Positions 7,577-15,435 of a stretch of 64,000 nt of DNA are shown one piece after another. The number at the start of each line of letters is the position of its first letter. The first letter of the stretch is position 1. This DNA is from Streptomyces piniterrae (GTDB lineage: Bacteria; Actinomycetota; Actinomycetes; Streptomycetales; Streptomycetaceae), in the NCBI RefSeq assembly GCF_005048155.1, contig NZ_SUMB01000005.1, positions 419,372 through 483,371 on the forward strand. The letters run 5' to 3'. The notes below the pieces were generated by a model. It was not told where the DNA came from, made no database searches, and saw only the letters and a list, made by a program, of their open reading frames with translations. The translations under genes and the position numbers were made by a program.

Positions 7577-8794
7577 ATGCCACCCACTGTCGTGGCCGTC
7601 ATCCCCGCCCGCGGCGGATCCAAGGGCGTGCCCGCCAAGAACCTCGCCGCCGTCGGGGGCGTGCCGCTGGTCGCCCGCGCGGTCCGCGAATGCCGCGCCG
7701 CCCGCCTGGTCACCGACGTGGTCGTCTCCACCGACGACGCCGGGATCGCGGCCGCCGCCCGCGGCGCCGGAGCCGTCGTCGTCCGCCGCCCCGGCGACAT
7801 CGCGGGCGACACCGCCACCAGCGAGGCCGCGGTGCTGCACGCCATGGACGCCTACGAGGCCGAGCAGGGCACGACCGTCGACGCGGTGCTGCTGGTCCAG
7901 TGCACCAGCCCGTTCATCGCCCGCGAGGACATCGACGGGGTGGCCGCCGCGGTCGTCGAGGACGGCGCGGACAGCGCGCTGACCGTCGCCCCCTTCCACG
8001 GCTTCGTCTGGCGCGACGCCGAGCCCGAAGCGCACACCACCGACGGCGGGTACGGCGTCAACCACGACAAGTCGTTCCGGCCGCGCCGCCAGGACCGCCC
8101 GCAGGACCTGCTGGAGACCGGCGCCGCCTACGCCATGGACGCGGCCGGCTTCCGCACCAGCGGCCACCGCTTCTTCGGCCGTACCGAACTCGTCCGCACC
8201 GACCCCGCCCGGGTGCTGGAGATCGACGATCCGCACGACCTCGCCCGCGCCCGCGCGCTCGCGCCGCTGCTCGACGCCCCGCGTCCCGGCGCCCTTCCTG
8301 GCTCTTCCCCCACCCGCCTCCCGGTCATTGACGACATCGACGCGGTGGTACTCGACTTCGACGGCACCCAGACGGACGACCGGGTGCTGATCGACGCCGA
8401 TGGACGGGAGATCGTCGCCGTGCACCGCGGTGACGGCCTCGGCATCGCCGCGCTGCGCAAGGCGCAGCTCAAGCTGCTGATCCTGTCCACGGAGCAGAAC
8501 CCGGTCGTCGCCGCACGGGCCCGCAAACTGCGGGTGCCCGTCCTGCACGGCATCGACCGCAAGGACCTCGCCCTCAAGCAGTGGTGCGAGGAACAGGGCG
8601 TCGCGCCGGAGCGCGTGCTCTACGTCGGCAACGACGTGAACGACCTCCCGTGCTTCGACCTCGTCGGCTGGCCGGTGGCCGTCGCCGGGGCGCACGACGT
8701 GGTGCGCGGCGCGGCCCGCGCGGTCACCGCCACGCCCGGCGGCAGCGGCGCGATCCGCGAGATCGCCGCCTGGCTCCTGGGCCCGTCCCTCTGA
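7577..8794 (+). CDS. CMP-nonulosonate cytidylyltransferase fused to a KdsC-like HAD phosphatase
   Basis: 405 aa. Residues 1-235 are a NeuA-type cytidylyltransferase: VIPARGGSKGVPAKNL for CTP, and LVQCTSPFIAREDID. Residues ~250-405 are a HAD phosphatase of the KDO-8-phosphate phosphatase type: DFDGTQTDD holds the catalytic Asp pair, followed by the LSTEQN and GNDVNDLPC motifs. Together they can dephosphorylate a 9-phosphate nonulosonate and activate it with CTP. Ribosome site AAGGAG lies 7 nt before the ATG. The gene lies 35 bp behind the glycosyltransferase and 79 bp ahead of the NeuB-type synthase. Confidence 0.9.
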   Translation: MPPTVVAVIPARGGSKGVPAKNLAAVGGVPLVARAVRECRAARLVTDVVVSTDDAGIAAAARGAGAVVVRRPGDIAGDTATSEAAVLHAMDAYEAEQGTTVDAVLLVQCTSPFIAREDIDGVAAAVVEDGADSALTVAPFHGFVWRDAEPEAHTTDGGYGVNHDKSFRPRRQDRPQDLLETGAAYAMDAAGFRTSGHRFFGRTELVRTDPARVLEIDDPHDLARARALAPLLDAPRPGALPGSSPTRLPVIDDIDAVVLDFDGTQTDDRVLIDADGREIVAVHRGDGLGIAALRKAQLKLLILSTEQNPVVAARARKLRVPVLHGIDRKDLALKQWCEEQGVAPERVLYVGNDVNDLPCFDLVGWPVAVAGAHDVVRGAARAVTATPGGSGAIREIAAWLLGPSL

Positions 8795-8873
8795 CGCCGG
8801 GCCCGCCTCCCCGGAAAAACACCCCAGACCCCACCCCCTCACACCCCTTTACCGACCACGAAGGAACCTCCCC

Positions 8874-9806
8874 ATGAGCAGCAACTCCCGCATCCGCAAC
8901 CTCGGCAACCGCGAGGCCGGCCCCGGCCGCCCCGTCTACGTCACCGGCGAGATCGGCATCAACCACAACGGCGACCTGGAGAACGCGTTCGCGCTGATCG
9001 ACGCCGCCGCCGACGCCGGCTGCGACGCCGTGAAGTTCCAGAAGCGGACCCCGGAGATCTGCACCCCCCGTGACCAGTGGGACATCGAGCGCGACACCCC
9101 CTGGGGCCGGATGACCTACATCGACTACCGCCACCGTGTGGAGTTCGACGAGGACGGCTACCGCGCCATCGATGAGTACTGCAAGAAGCGCGGCATCGCC
9201 TGGTTCGCCTCCCCGTGGGACGTCGAGTCGGTCGCCTTCCTGGAGAAGTTCGACGTGCCCTGCTACAAGGTCGCCTCCGCCTCCCTCACCGACGACGAGC
9301 TGCTGCGCGCCATGCGCGCCACCGGCCGTACCGTCATCCTCTCCACGGGCATGTCCACCCCCAAGCAGATCCGGCACGCCGTCGAGGTCCTGGGCAGCGA
9401 CAACATCCTCCTCTGCCACGCCACCAGCACCTACCCGGCCAAGGCCGAGGAGCTCAACCTGCGCATGATCAACACCCTGCAGGAGGAGTACCCGAACGTC
9501 CCGATCGGCTACAGCGGCCACGAGACCGGTCTGCAGACCACCCTCGCCGCGGTCGCCCTCGGCGCCACCTTCATCGAGCGCCACATCACCCTCGACCGCG
9601 CCATGTGGGGCTCCGACCAGGCCGCCTCCGTCGAGCCCGGCGGTCTGACCCGCCTGGTCCGCGACATCCGCACCATCGAGGAGTCCCTCGGCGACGGCGT
9701 CAAGAAGGTCTACGAGAGCGAGCTCGGCCCGATGAAGAAGCTGCGCCGCGTCGCCGGCGTCGTCGCCGAAGCCGATGCCGCAGACCGCGAGCCGGCCGCT
9801 GTCTGA
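8874..9806 (+). CDS. NeuB-type nonulosonate (Kdn/sialate) synthase
   Basis: 310 aa TIM-barrel synthase condensing phosphoenolpyruvate with a six-carbon sugar or its phosphate. Family signatures are clear: GEIGINHNGD at residues ~26-35, KFQKR, ASPWD, CHATSTYPA, GYSGHETG, and ERHITLDRAMWGSDQ. The protein ends near PMKKLRRVAG, where other NeuB proteins continue into a ~60-residue SAF (antifreeze-like) domain, so that domain is missing. The cluster has a CMP-synthetase/phosphatase but no UDP-GlcNAc epimerase, which favours mannose-6-phosphate as substrate and Kdn as product; this is inference. Ribosome site GAAGGAA precedes the ATG. Confidence 0.92.
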   Translation: MSSNSRIRNLGNREAGPGRPVYVTGEIGINHNGDLENAFALIDAAADAGCDAVKFQKRTPEICTPRDQWDIERDTPWGRMTYIDYRHRVEFDEDGYRAIDEYCKKRGIAWFASPWDVESVAFLEKFDVPCYKVASASLTDDELLRAMRATGRTVILSTGMSTPKQIRHAVEVLGSDNILLCHATSTYPAKAEELNLRMINTLQEEYPNVPIGYSGHETGLQTTLAAVALGATFIERHITLDRAMWGSDQAASVEPGGLTRLVRDIRTIEESLGDGVKKVYESELGPMKKLRRVAGVVAEADAADREPAAV

Positions 9807-9828
9807 CGGTCGACAGGAGCCCCACATC

Positions 9829-11037
9829 GTGAGCTCACCCGAGGGGACCCGCGCCGAGCCGGCGCCCGGCGCGCAGGTCCCGCCCCAGGAGACGGCGGGC
9901 ACTCCCACCCGCCGTCTCCTGGGGGTGCCCCGGCAGCGGAGCGGAGACATGCCCGACGAGGGAAAGGCCCGCAGGGCCGCCAGGAAGCAGGGCACCCTCG
10001 CCTTCGTCGAGAGCCCGGTGCAGCTGCTGAACGTCCTGGAATGGGCGCACACCGCACAGGCCGCCGAGCTCACCGTCGTCGTGCTGTCCCCGCACGACCC
10101 GATGACCCGCGGCCAGCTGCGCCGGATGGCCGAACTCGCCCGCGACGAGGGCCACACGGTGCGCTGGGAAGAGGCCCGCGGCGGCCCGACCGCCCCGGTC
10201 CGCACCATCGGAGGGCTCACCCCGCTGCTGCGCCGCGCCCACCGCGTCGTCATCGGCGACCCGTTCTCCCGCTACGTCCAACTGCTGCTCACCCTCACCC
10301 GGGCACGCGACCTGGTCGTGGTCGACGACGGCACCGCCACCATGGAGTTCATCTCCCAACTCGCGCGCGGCGAACGGCTGGTGCGCTGGCACCGGCACGG
10401 CAGCGGACTGGGCCCCCGGGACCTGGTCTTCGCGCCGTTCTCGGCCACCGCCCGCCGCCGGCTCACCCCGGCACCGGAAGGCGGCCGGCGCACCGTCGGC
10501 CTCTTCAGCTCGATGCCGGTCGACACACCGCCCGGCGTCCAGGTCACCACCAACGAATTCGCCTGGACCCGCGAGCGCTTCGGCCCGCCCCGGCTCACCC
10601 GCGCCGCCGACATCGTCGGCACCTCGCTGGTCGAAACCGGCGTCGTGGACGAGGACCGCTACCTGGAGGCGGTCCGCGCGCTGGCCCGTACGCACAGCGC
10701 CACCCGCTACTTCGCGCACCGCCGGGAGAGCACCGACAAACTGCGCCGGCTCACCCAGGAGACCGGCCTGGAGGTCGTACGCCCCGACCTGCCGCTGGAA
10801 CTGATCGCCCGGCGCGGCCCCATCGGACGGCTGATCGTCAGCTTCCCGTCGACGGTGGTGCACACCCTGCCGCTCGCCCTGCTCGGCACGGAGGTGAAGG
10901 TCGCCGTCTGCGACATCGATCCGTCCTGGCTGACGACGCACGCGTCCCCGCGCGCCCAGGGTTTCCTGGACGGCGTCACCGGCACCGCCCGCGACGTGCA
11001 GCGACTGCAGTTCGGGCAGCAGATGGCCGCCGGCTGA
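9829..11037 (+). CDS. polysialyltransferase-like protein
   Basis: 402 aa from GTG 9829, which has AGGAG 9 nt upstream; the alternative ATG at 9949 (362 aa) also has a usable site and lies after a 17-bp hairpin. The N-terminal 50 residues are low-complexity. The body begins LAFVESPVQLLNVLEW, typical of actinomycete polysialyltransferase-family proteins, followed by VIGDPFSRYVQLLL, VVVDDGTATMEFI and IVSFPSTVVHTLPLAL, the C-terminal S/T loop for the CMP donor. Last gene of the rightward block. Predicted to polymerise or extend the nonulosonate chain. Confidence 0.8.
   Translation: MSSPEGTRAEPAPGAQVPPQETAGTPTRRLLGVPRQRSGDMPDEGKARRAARKQGTLAFVESPVQLLNVLEWAHTAQAAELTVVVLSPHDPMTRGQLRRMAELARDEGHTVRWEEARGGPTAPVRTIGGLTPLLRRAHRVVIGDPFSRYVQLLLTLTRARDLVVVDDGTATMEFISQLARGERLVRWHRHGSGLGPRDLVFAPFSATARRRLTPAPEGGRRTVGLFSSMPVDTPPGVQVTTNEFAWTRERFGPPRLTRAADIVGTSLVETGVVDEDRYLEAVRALARTHSATRYFAHRRESTDKLRRLTQETGLEVVRPDLPLELIARRGPIGRLIVSFPSTVVHTLPLALLGTEVKVAVCDIDPSWLTTHASPRAQGFLDGVTGTARDVQRLQFGQQMAAG
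9883..9924 (+). promoter_or_regulatory. 17-bp perfect hairpin at the neuB-like/polysialyltransferase-like junction
   Basis: CCCCAGGAGACGGCGGG (9883-9899) and its exact reverse complement (9908-9924) flank an 8-nt loop. It lies between two candidate start codons of the downstream gene (9829 and 9949). If translation starts at 9949 this is an intercistronic hairpin; otherwise it is inside codons 19-32. Confidence 0.6.
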
Positions 11038-11186
11038 CCGCCGAAACACCGCCTGGCGAAAACATATGGCATACCCCTGACGTAGAGAGTCCATGCGCCG
11101 GGCGGCGTAGATTTTCTTCCCCTATGGGGCTGAACTTTTGTTGATCGAGGGTCAGTTGCCCCCTTCCGCCCCGTAACCTTCAACGG

Positions 11187-12416
11187 GTGAACCAACTGAT
11201 GTCCCCTGATGCCGACGCCGTTGCTACTTCCGCCGGGGACCTGCTCCCCGGCGCGCTGCCCGAGGAGCTGCGCGCCGAACTCATCGCCTTCCGCCGCGAC
11301 TTGCACATGCACCCGGAGCTCGGCAACCAGGAGTTCAGGACCACCGAGGCGATCAAGGCGCGGCTGGAGCGGGCCGGTCTCACCCCCCGCGTCCTGGACA
11401 CCGGCACCGGCCTGGTCTGCGACATCGGTACGCACTCCGCGGCCGCCGGGCCGCTGCTGGCGCTGCGCGCCGACATCGACGCGCTGCCCATCCCGGACAC
11501 CAAGACCGCCCCGTACCGCTCCACGATCCCCGGGCGTGCGCACGCCTGCGGCCATGACGTCCACACCACCGTCGTCCTCGGCGCCGGCCTGGTGCTCGCC
11601 GAGCTGGCCCGCGCGGGAATGCTGCCGCGCCCGGTGCGGCTGATCTTCCAGCCCGCCGAGGAGGTGCTGCCGGGCGGCGCCGCCGACGCCATCGAATGCG
11701 ACGCCCTGGACGGCGTCGGCCGCATCCTCGCCGTGCACTGCGACCCGCGCGTCGACGCCGGCAAGATCGGGCTGCGCACGGGCGCGATCACCTCGGCCTG
11801 CGACCGGCTGGAGGTCGAGCTGGACGGCCCCGGCGGGCACACCGCACGCCCGCATCTGACCACCGACATGGTCACCGCCGCGGCCCGGGTCGCCCTCGAC
11901 GTGCCGGCGCTGCTCTCCCGCCGGGTGGACGCGCGGGCCGGCCTCTCCCTCACCTGGGGCCGGCTGGAGTCCGGGCACGCCTGCAACGTCATCCCGCAGC
12001 ACGCCGAGCTGTCCGGCACGGTCCGGTGCCTGGACATCGCCGCCTGGCGCGACGCCCCCGACCTGGTGCACGCCGCGATCGACGAGATCGCCACGCTGCA
12101 CGGCGCCAAGTCGCAGATCAACTATGTGCGCGGGGTGCCGCCGGTGGTCAACGAGGCCGGCAGCGCCCAGCTGCTGCAGGACGCCATGACCGCCCGGCGC
12201 GGCGCCCACAGCGTCGAGGGCACCGAGCAGTCCCTGGGCGGCGAGGACTTCTCCTGGTACCTGGAGCACGTCCCCGGCGCGATGGCCCGCCTCGGGGTCC
12301 GCCCGCCCGGCGAGCCGAGCCGCCATGATCTCCACCGCGGCGACTTCGACGTCGACGAACAGGCGATCAAGGTCGGCGTGGAGATGTTCACCGCGGCCGC
12401 GCTGATCGACTGCTAG
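11187..12416 (+). CDS. M20 family amidohydrolase
   Basis: 409 aa zinc amidohydrolase of the M20D type (N-acyl-amino acid or hippurate hydrolase). Visible: FRRDLHMHPELGNQE at the start of the domain, RADIDALPI, HACGHDVHTT with metal ligands, FQPAEE with the catalytic Glu, then GLGGHTA-type dimerisation domain (GPGGHTARPH) and LGGEDFSWYLEHVPGAM at the C-terminus. Start GTG 11187; ATG 11199 is an alternative, and neither has a good ribosome site. It stands alone between the glycopolymer cluster and the nucleoside transport operon. The substrate is not readable. Confidence 0.9.
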   Translation: MNQLMSPDADAVATSAGDLLPGALPEELRAELIAFRRDLHMHPELGNQEFRTTEAIKARLERAGLTPRVLDTGTGLVCDIGTHSAAAGPLLALRADIDALPIPDTKTAPYRSTIPGRAHACGHDVHTTVVLGAGLVLAELARAGMLPRPVRLIFQPAEEVLPGGAADAIECDALDGVGRILAVHCDPRVDAGKIGLRTGAITSACDRLEVELDGPGGHTARPHLTTDMVTAAARVALDVPALLSRRVDARAGLSLTWGRLESGHACNVIPQHAELSGTVRCLDIAAWRDAPDLVHAAIDEIATLHGAKSQINYVRGVPPVVNEAGSAQLLQDAMTARRGAHSVEGTEQSLGGEDFSWYLEHVPGAMARLGVRPPGEPSRHDLHRGDFDVDEQAIKVGVEMFTAAALIDC

Positions 12417-12434
12417 GGCCTGCCCGACGGAACA

Positions 12435-12460
12435 GGGCCGGGCCCGCGACACCCCGGCCC
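12435..12460 (+). terminator. terminator after the M20 amidohydrolase
   Basis: GGGCCGGG (12435-12442) pairs with CCCGGCCC (12453-12460); TTTT follows at 12467-12470. Confidence 0.5.
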
Positions 12461-12537
12461 GGCACCTTTTCACGCTGCTGTCATCCCCCGTTCGCGACGA
12501 TCCGATAACGGCTTCCAGCCTCCCCTTTATCTGGCAT

Positions 12538-12549
12538 CTACGCGCGTTA
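12538..12549. promoter_or_regulatory. nucleoside-regulon operator upstream of bmp (10/12 match)
   Basis: CTACGCGCGTTA matches the CTACGCGCGTAG palindrome at ten of twelve bases. It lies 54 bp before the GTG of the Bmp-family lipoprotein gene, at the likely promoter. Confidence 0.55.
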
Positions 12550-12603
12550 CGATGCCGCGGAATCAGCGCCGACGGAGGCGCTACGAGTCGAAGGGGCCCC
12601 AAC

Positions 12604-13641
12604 GTGCGCCGGGTATCCAAGATCGTTGCCGCGGGCATTGCCACCGCGGCCCTCACACTCTCGCTGAGCGCTTGTGGCGAGTCGTCCACCGAGTCCGGTG
12701 GCAAGGACAAGGGCGTCGGACTCGCCTTCGACGTCGGCGGCCGGGACGACCACTCGTTCAACGAGGCCGCGGCCCGTGGCGTGGACAAGGCCGAGAAGGA
12801 CCTCGGTGTGCAGTCCAAGCTGATGACCGCCAAGAACGGCGAGACCGAGGCGGACCGCGAGCAGCGGCTGTCCTCGCTGGCCGAGGCGGGCTACAACCCC
12901 GTCATCGGTGTCGGCTTCAACTACGGCAAGTCCGTCAACAAGGTCGCCAAGGACTTCCCCGACACCACCTTCGGCGTCGTCGACTCTCCCTCCGAGGTCA
13001 AGAACGTCTACGGCATGGTCTTCGCCGAGCACGAGGGCTCCTACCTCGCCGGTGTCGCCGCCGCGCTGAAGAGCAAGACCCACAAGGTCGGCTTCATCGG
13101 CGGCGTGAACAACGCGCTGATCCAGAAGTTCCAGGCCGGCTTCGAGCAGGGCGTCAAGGACACCGACCCCAAGGCGAAGGTCACCTCCGAGTACCTCTAC
13201 GCCAACGACGACAAGGGCTTCAACGACCCGGCCGCCGCGAAGGGCAAGGCCAAGGGCATGCTCGACGGCGGCATCGACGTCATCTACACCGCGGCCGGCC
13301 AGTCCGGCAACGGCTCGATCGAGACGGTCGCCGGCAAGAAGGGCACCTGGGCGATCGGCGTCGACTCCGACCAGTACCTGCAGCCGGGCCTGGCCCAGTA
13401 CAAGAGCTCCATCCTCACGTCGGTCATGAAGAACGTCGACGTGGCGGTGTACGACCTGGTCAAGAGCGTGCACGACAAGAAGCCGCTGACCGGCAACAAG
13501 GCGTACACGCTCAAGGACAACGGTGTGCGGCTGTCCACCTCGGGCGGCTTCATCGACGACATCCAGGCGAAGATCGACGCGGCGAAGAAGAAGATCGCGT
13601 CGGGCGACGTCAAGGTCAGCGACACGCCCGCCAAGCAGTAG
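12604..13641 (+). CDS. Bmp family nucleoside-binding lipoprotein
   Basis: 345 aa extracellular solute-binding lipoprotein of the BMP (basic membrane protein) family, which delivers nucleosides to an ABC importer. Lipoprotein signal peptide at residues 1-22 with lipobox LSAC. Family marks: GLAFDVGGRDDHSFNEAA, AEAGYNPVIGVGFNYG, VFAEHEGSYLAGVAA, GFIGGVNNALIQKFQAGF, VIYTAAGQSGNG, and WAIGVDSDQYLQPG. GTG start preceded by GAAGGGG. It is followed by ATPase, two permeases and cytidine deaminase, which form a single uptake-salvage unit. A palindrome lies 54 bp upstream. Confidence 0.93.
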   Translation: MRRVSKIVAAGIATAALTLSLSACGESSTESGGKDKGVGLAFDVGGRDDHSFNEAAARGVDKAEKDLGVQSKLMTAKNGETEADREQRLSSLAEAGYNPVIGVGFNYGKSVNKVAKDFPDTTFGVVDSPSEVKNVYGMVFAEHEGSYLAGVAAALKSKTHKVGFIGGVNNALIQKFQAGFEQGVKDTDPKAKVTSEYLYANDDKGFNDPAAAKGKAKGMLDGGIDVIYTAAGQSGNGSIETVAGKKGTWAIGVDSDQYLQPGLAQYKSSILTSVMKNVDVAVYDLVKSVHDKKPLTGNKAYTLKDNGVRLSTSGGFIDDIQAKIDAAKKKIASGDVKVSDTPAKQ

Positions 13642-13732
13642 GTCCTTCGGACCCGGGCGCGGCGGCCAGCACGCCGCCGCGCCCGGCCCGTTCGCCGGAA
13701 CGCACCGGCCGCATTTCGATTTTTCGGCGTCA

Positions 13733-13750
13733 ACGCTACGCGCGTAGCGT
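13733..13750. promoter_or_regulatory. nucleoside-regulon operator upstream of the ABC ATPase (perfect)
   Basis: ACGCTACGCGCGTAGCGT is an 18-bp perfect palindrome with CTACGCGCGTAG at its core (13736-13747). It lies in the 177-bp gap between the lipoprotein and ATPase genes, suggesting a second regulated promoter inside the transport operon. Confidence 0.75.
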
Positions 13751-13818
13751 GGAGTTGGCGCGATATCGTCACCTCCCCGCTCCCTCCGACCACTCCCTGC
13801 CCCCGAGGAGAGTGCGCC

Positions 13819-15435
13819 ATCAAAGCGTCCAGCAGTCCCCAGGCAGACAGCGCCCCCGCCGCGGCAGCGGTGGAACTCCGCGGGATCACCAAGCGGTTCC
13901 CCGGCGTCGTCGCCAACCACGACATCGACATCACCGTCCACCGCGGCACCGTGCATGCGCTGGTCGGTGAGAACGGTGCGGGCAAGTCCACGCTGATGAA
14001 GATCCTCTACGGCATGCAGAAGCCGGACGAGGGCACCATCACCATCGACGGCGAACAGGTCAGCTTCCACAGCCCGGCCGACGCCATCGCCCGCAACATC
14101 GGCATGGTGCACCAGCACTTCATGCTCGCCGACAACCTCACCGTCCTGGAGAACGTCGTTCTCGGCGGCGAGAAGCTGCACGGCATCAGCGGCCGGGCCC
14201 GCGCCGAGATCATCAAGATCTCCGAGCGCTACGGGCTCGGCGTCCGCCCCGACGTCCTCGTCGAGGACCTCGGCGTCGCCGACCGCCAGCGGGTGGAGAT
14301 CCTCAAGGTCCTCTACCGCGGCGCCCGTACGCTGATCCTCGACGAGCCGACCGCGGTGCTGGTCCCGCAGGAGGTCGACGCGCTCTTCGACAACCTGCGC
14401 GAGCTCAAGGCCGAGGGCCTGACCGTCATCTTCATCTCCCACAAGCTGGGCGAGGTGCTCTCGGTCGCCGACGACATCACCGTCATCCGGCGCGGCACCA
14501 CCGTCGGCTCCGTCGTCCCCAGCGAGACCACGCCCAAGCAGCTCGCCGAGCTGATGGTCGGCACCGAACTGCCCTCGCCGGAGACCCGCGAGTCCACCGT
14601 CACGGACGTGGAGATGCTGAAGGTCGAGGGGCTGCGGCTGACCTCCGCCGACGCGGAGGGGGTGGAGCGCACCGTCCTGGACGATGTGTCGCTGACCATC
14701 CACAAGGGTGAGGTCCTGGGCATCGCGGGTGTCGAGGGCAACGGCCAGGCCGAACTGGTCGAGGCCATCATGGGCATGCGCGACCCGGACGGCGGCGTGA
14801 TCACGCTGGACGGCATCGACATCAGCCATCTGCCCACCCGCACCCGGCGCGAGGACGGCATCGGCTACATCCCCGAGGACCGGCACCGGCACGGCCTGCT
14901 GCTGGAAGCCCCGCTGTGGGAGAACCGGATCCTGGGCCATGTCACCGAGAAGCCCAACGCCAAGGGCCGGCTGCTCGATCTGAAGGCCGCCCGCGTCGAC
15001 ACCGAGCGGATCGTCCGCGAGTACGACGTCCGCACCCCCGGCATCGAGGTCACCGCGGCCTCGCTCTCCGGCGGCAACCAGCAGAAGCTGATCGTCGGCC
15101 GCGAGATGAGCCACCACCCCAAGCTGCTGATCGCCGCGCACCCCACCCGGGGCGTGGACGTCGGCGCCCAGGCGCAGATCTGGGACCAGATCCGCGAGGC
15201 GCGCCACGAAGGGCTGGCGGTCCTGCTGATCTCCGCCGACCTGGACGAGCTGATCGGGCTGTCCGACACCCTGCGGGTCATGTACCGCGGCCGCCTGGTC
15301 GCGGACGCGGACCCCGCCACCATCACCCCGGAGGAGTTGGGCTCGGCCATGACCGGCGCCGCAACCGGCCACCTGGCTGCATCGGACAACGGCTCCGCCG
15401 CGGGCCCCACGTCGGAGGAAGGTGAGTCCGAGTGA
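13819..15435 (+). CDS. nucleoside ABC transporter ATP-binding protein
   Basis: Two tandem ATP-binding domains, as in sugar/nucleoside importers partnering Bmp lipoproteins. Domain 1: Walker A GENGAGKST, Walker B LILDEPTAVL. Domain 2: GVEGNGQAELVEA in place of a canonical Walker A, signature LSGGNQQK, with AHPTRGVD at the Walker B position. 538 aa if translation starts at ATC 13819, which has GAGGAG 8 nt upstream. The first standard start, GTG 13870 (521 aa, VELRGITKRFPG), has no ribosome site, and no ATG/GTG/TTG lies upstream in frame. The stop overlaps the GTG of the next permease. Confidence 0.85.
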   Translation: MKASSSPQADSAPAAAAVELRGITKRFPGVVANHDIDITVHRGTVHALVGENGAGKSTLMKILYGMQKPDEGTITIDGEQVSFHSPADAIARNIGMVHQHFMLADNLTVLENVVLGGEKLHGISGRARAEIIKISERYGLGVRPDVLVEDLGVADRQRVEILKVLYRGARTLILDEPTAVLVPQEVDALFDNLRELKAEGLTVIFISHKLGEVLSVADDITVIRRGTTVGSVVPSETTPKQLAELMVGTELPSPETRESTVTDVEMLKVEGLRLTSADAEGVERTVLDDVSLTIHKGEVLGIAGVEGNGQAELVEAIMGMRDPDGGVITLDGIDISHLPTRTRREDGIGYIPEDRHRHGLLLEAPLWENRILGHVTEKPNAKGRLLDLKAARVDTERIVREYDVRTPGIEVTAASLSGGNQQKLIVGREMSHHPKLLIAAHPTRGVDVGAQAQIWDQIREARHEGLAVLLISADLDELIGLSDTLRVMYRGRLVADADPATITPEELGSAMTGAATGHLAASDNGSAAGPTSEEGESE

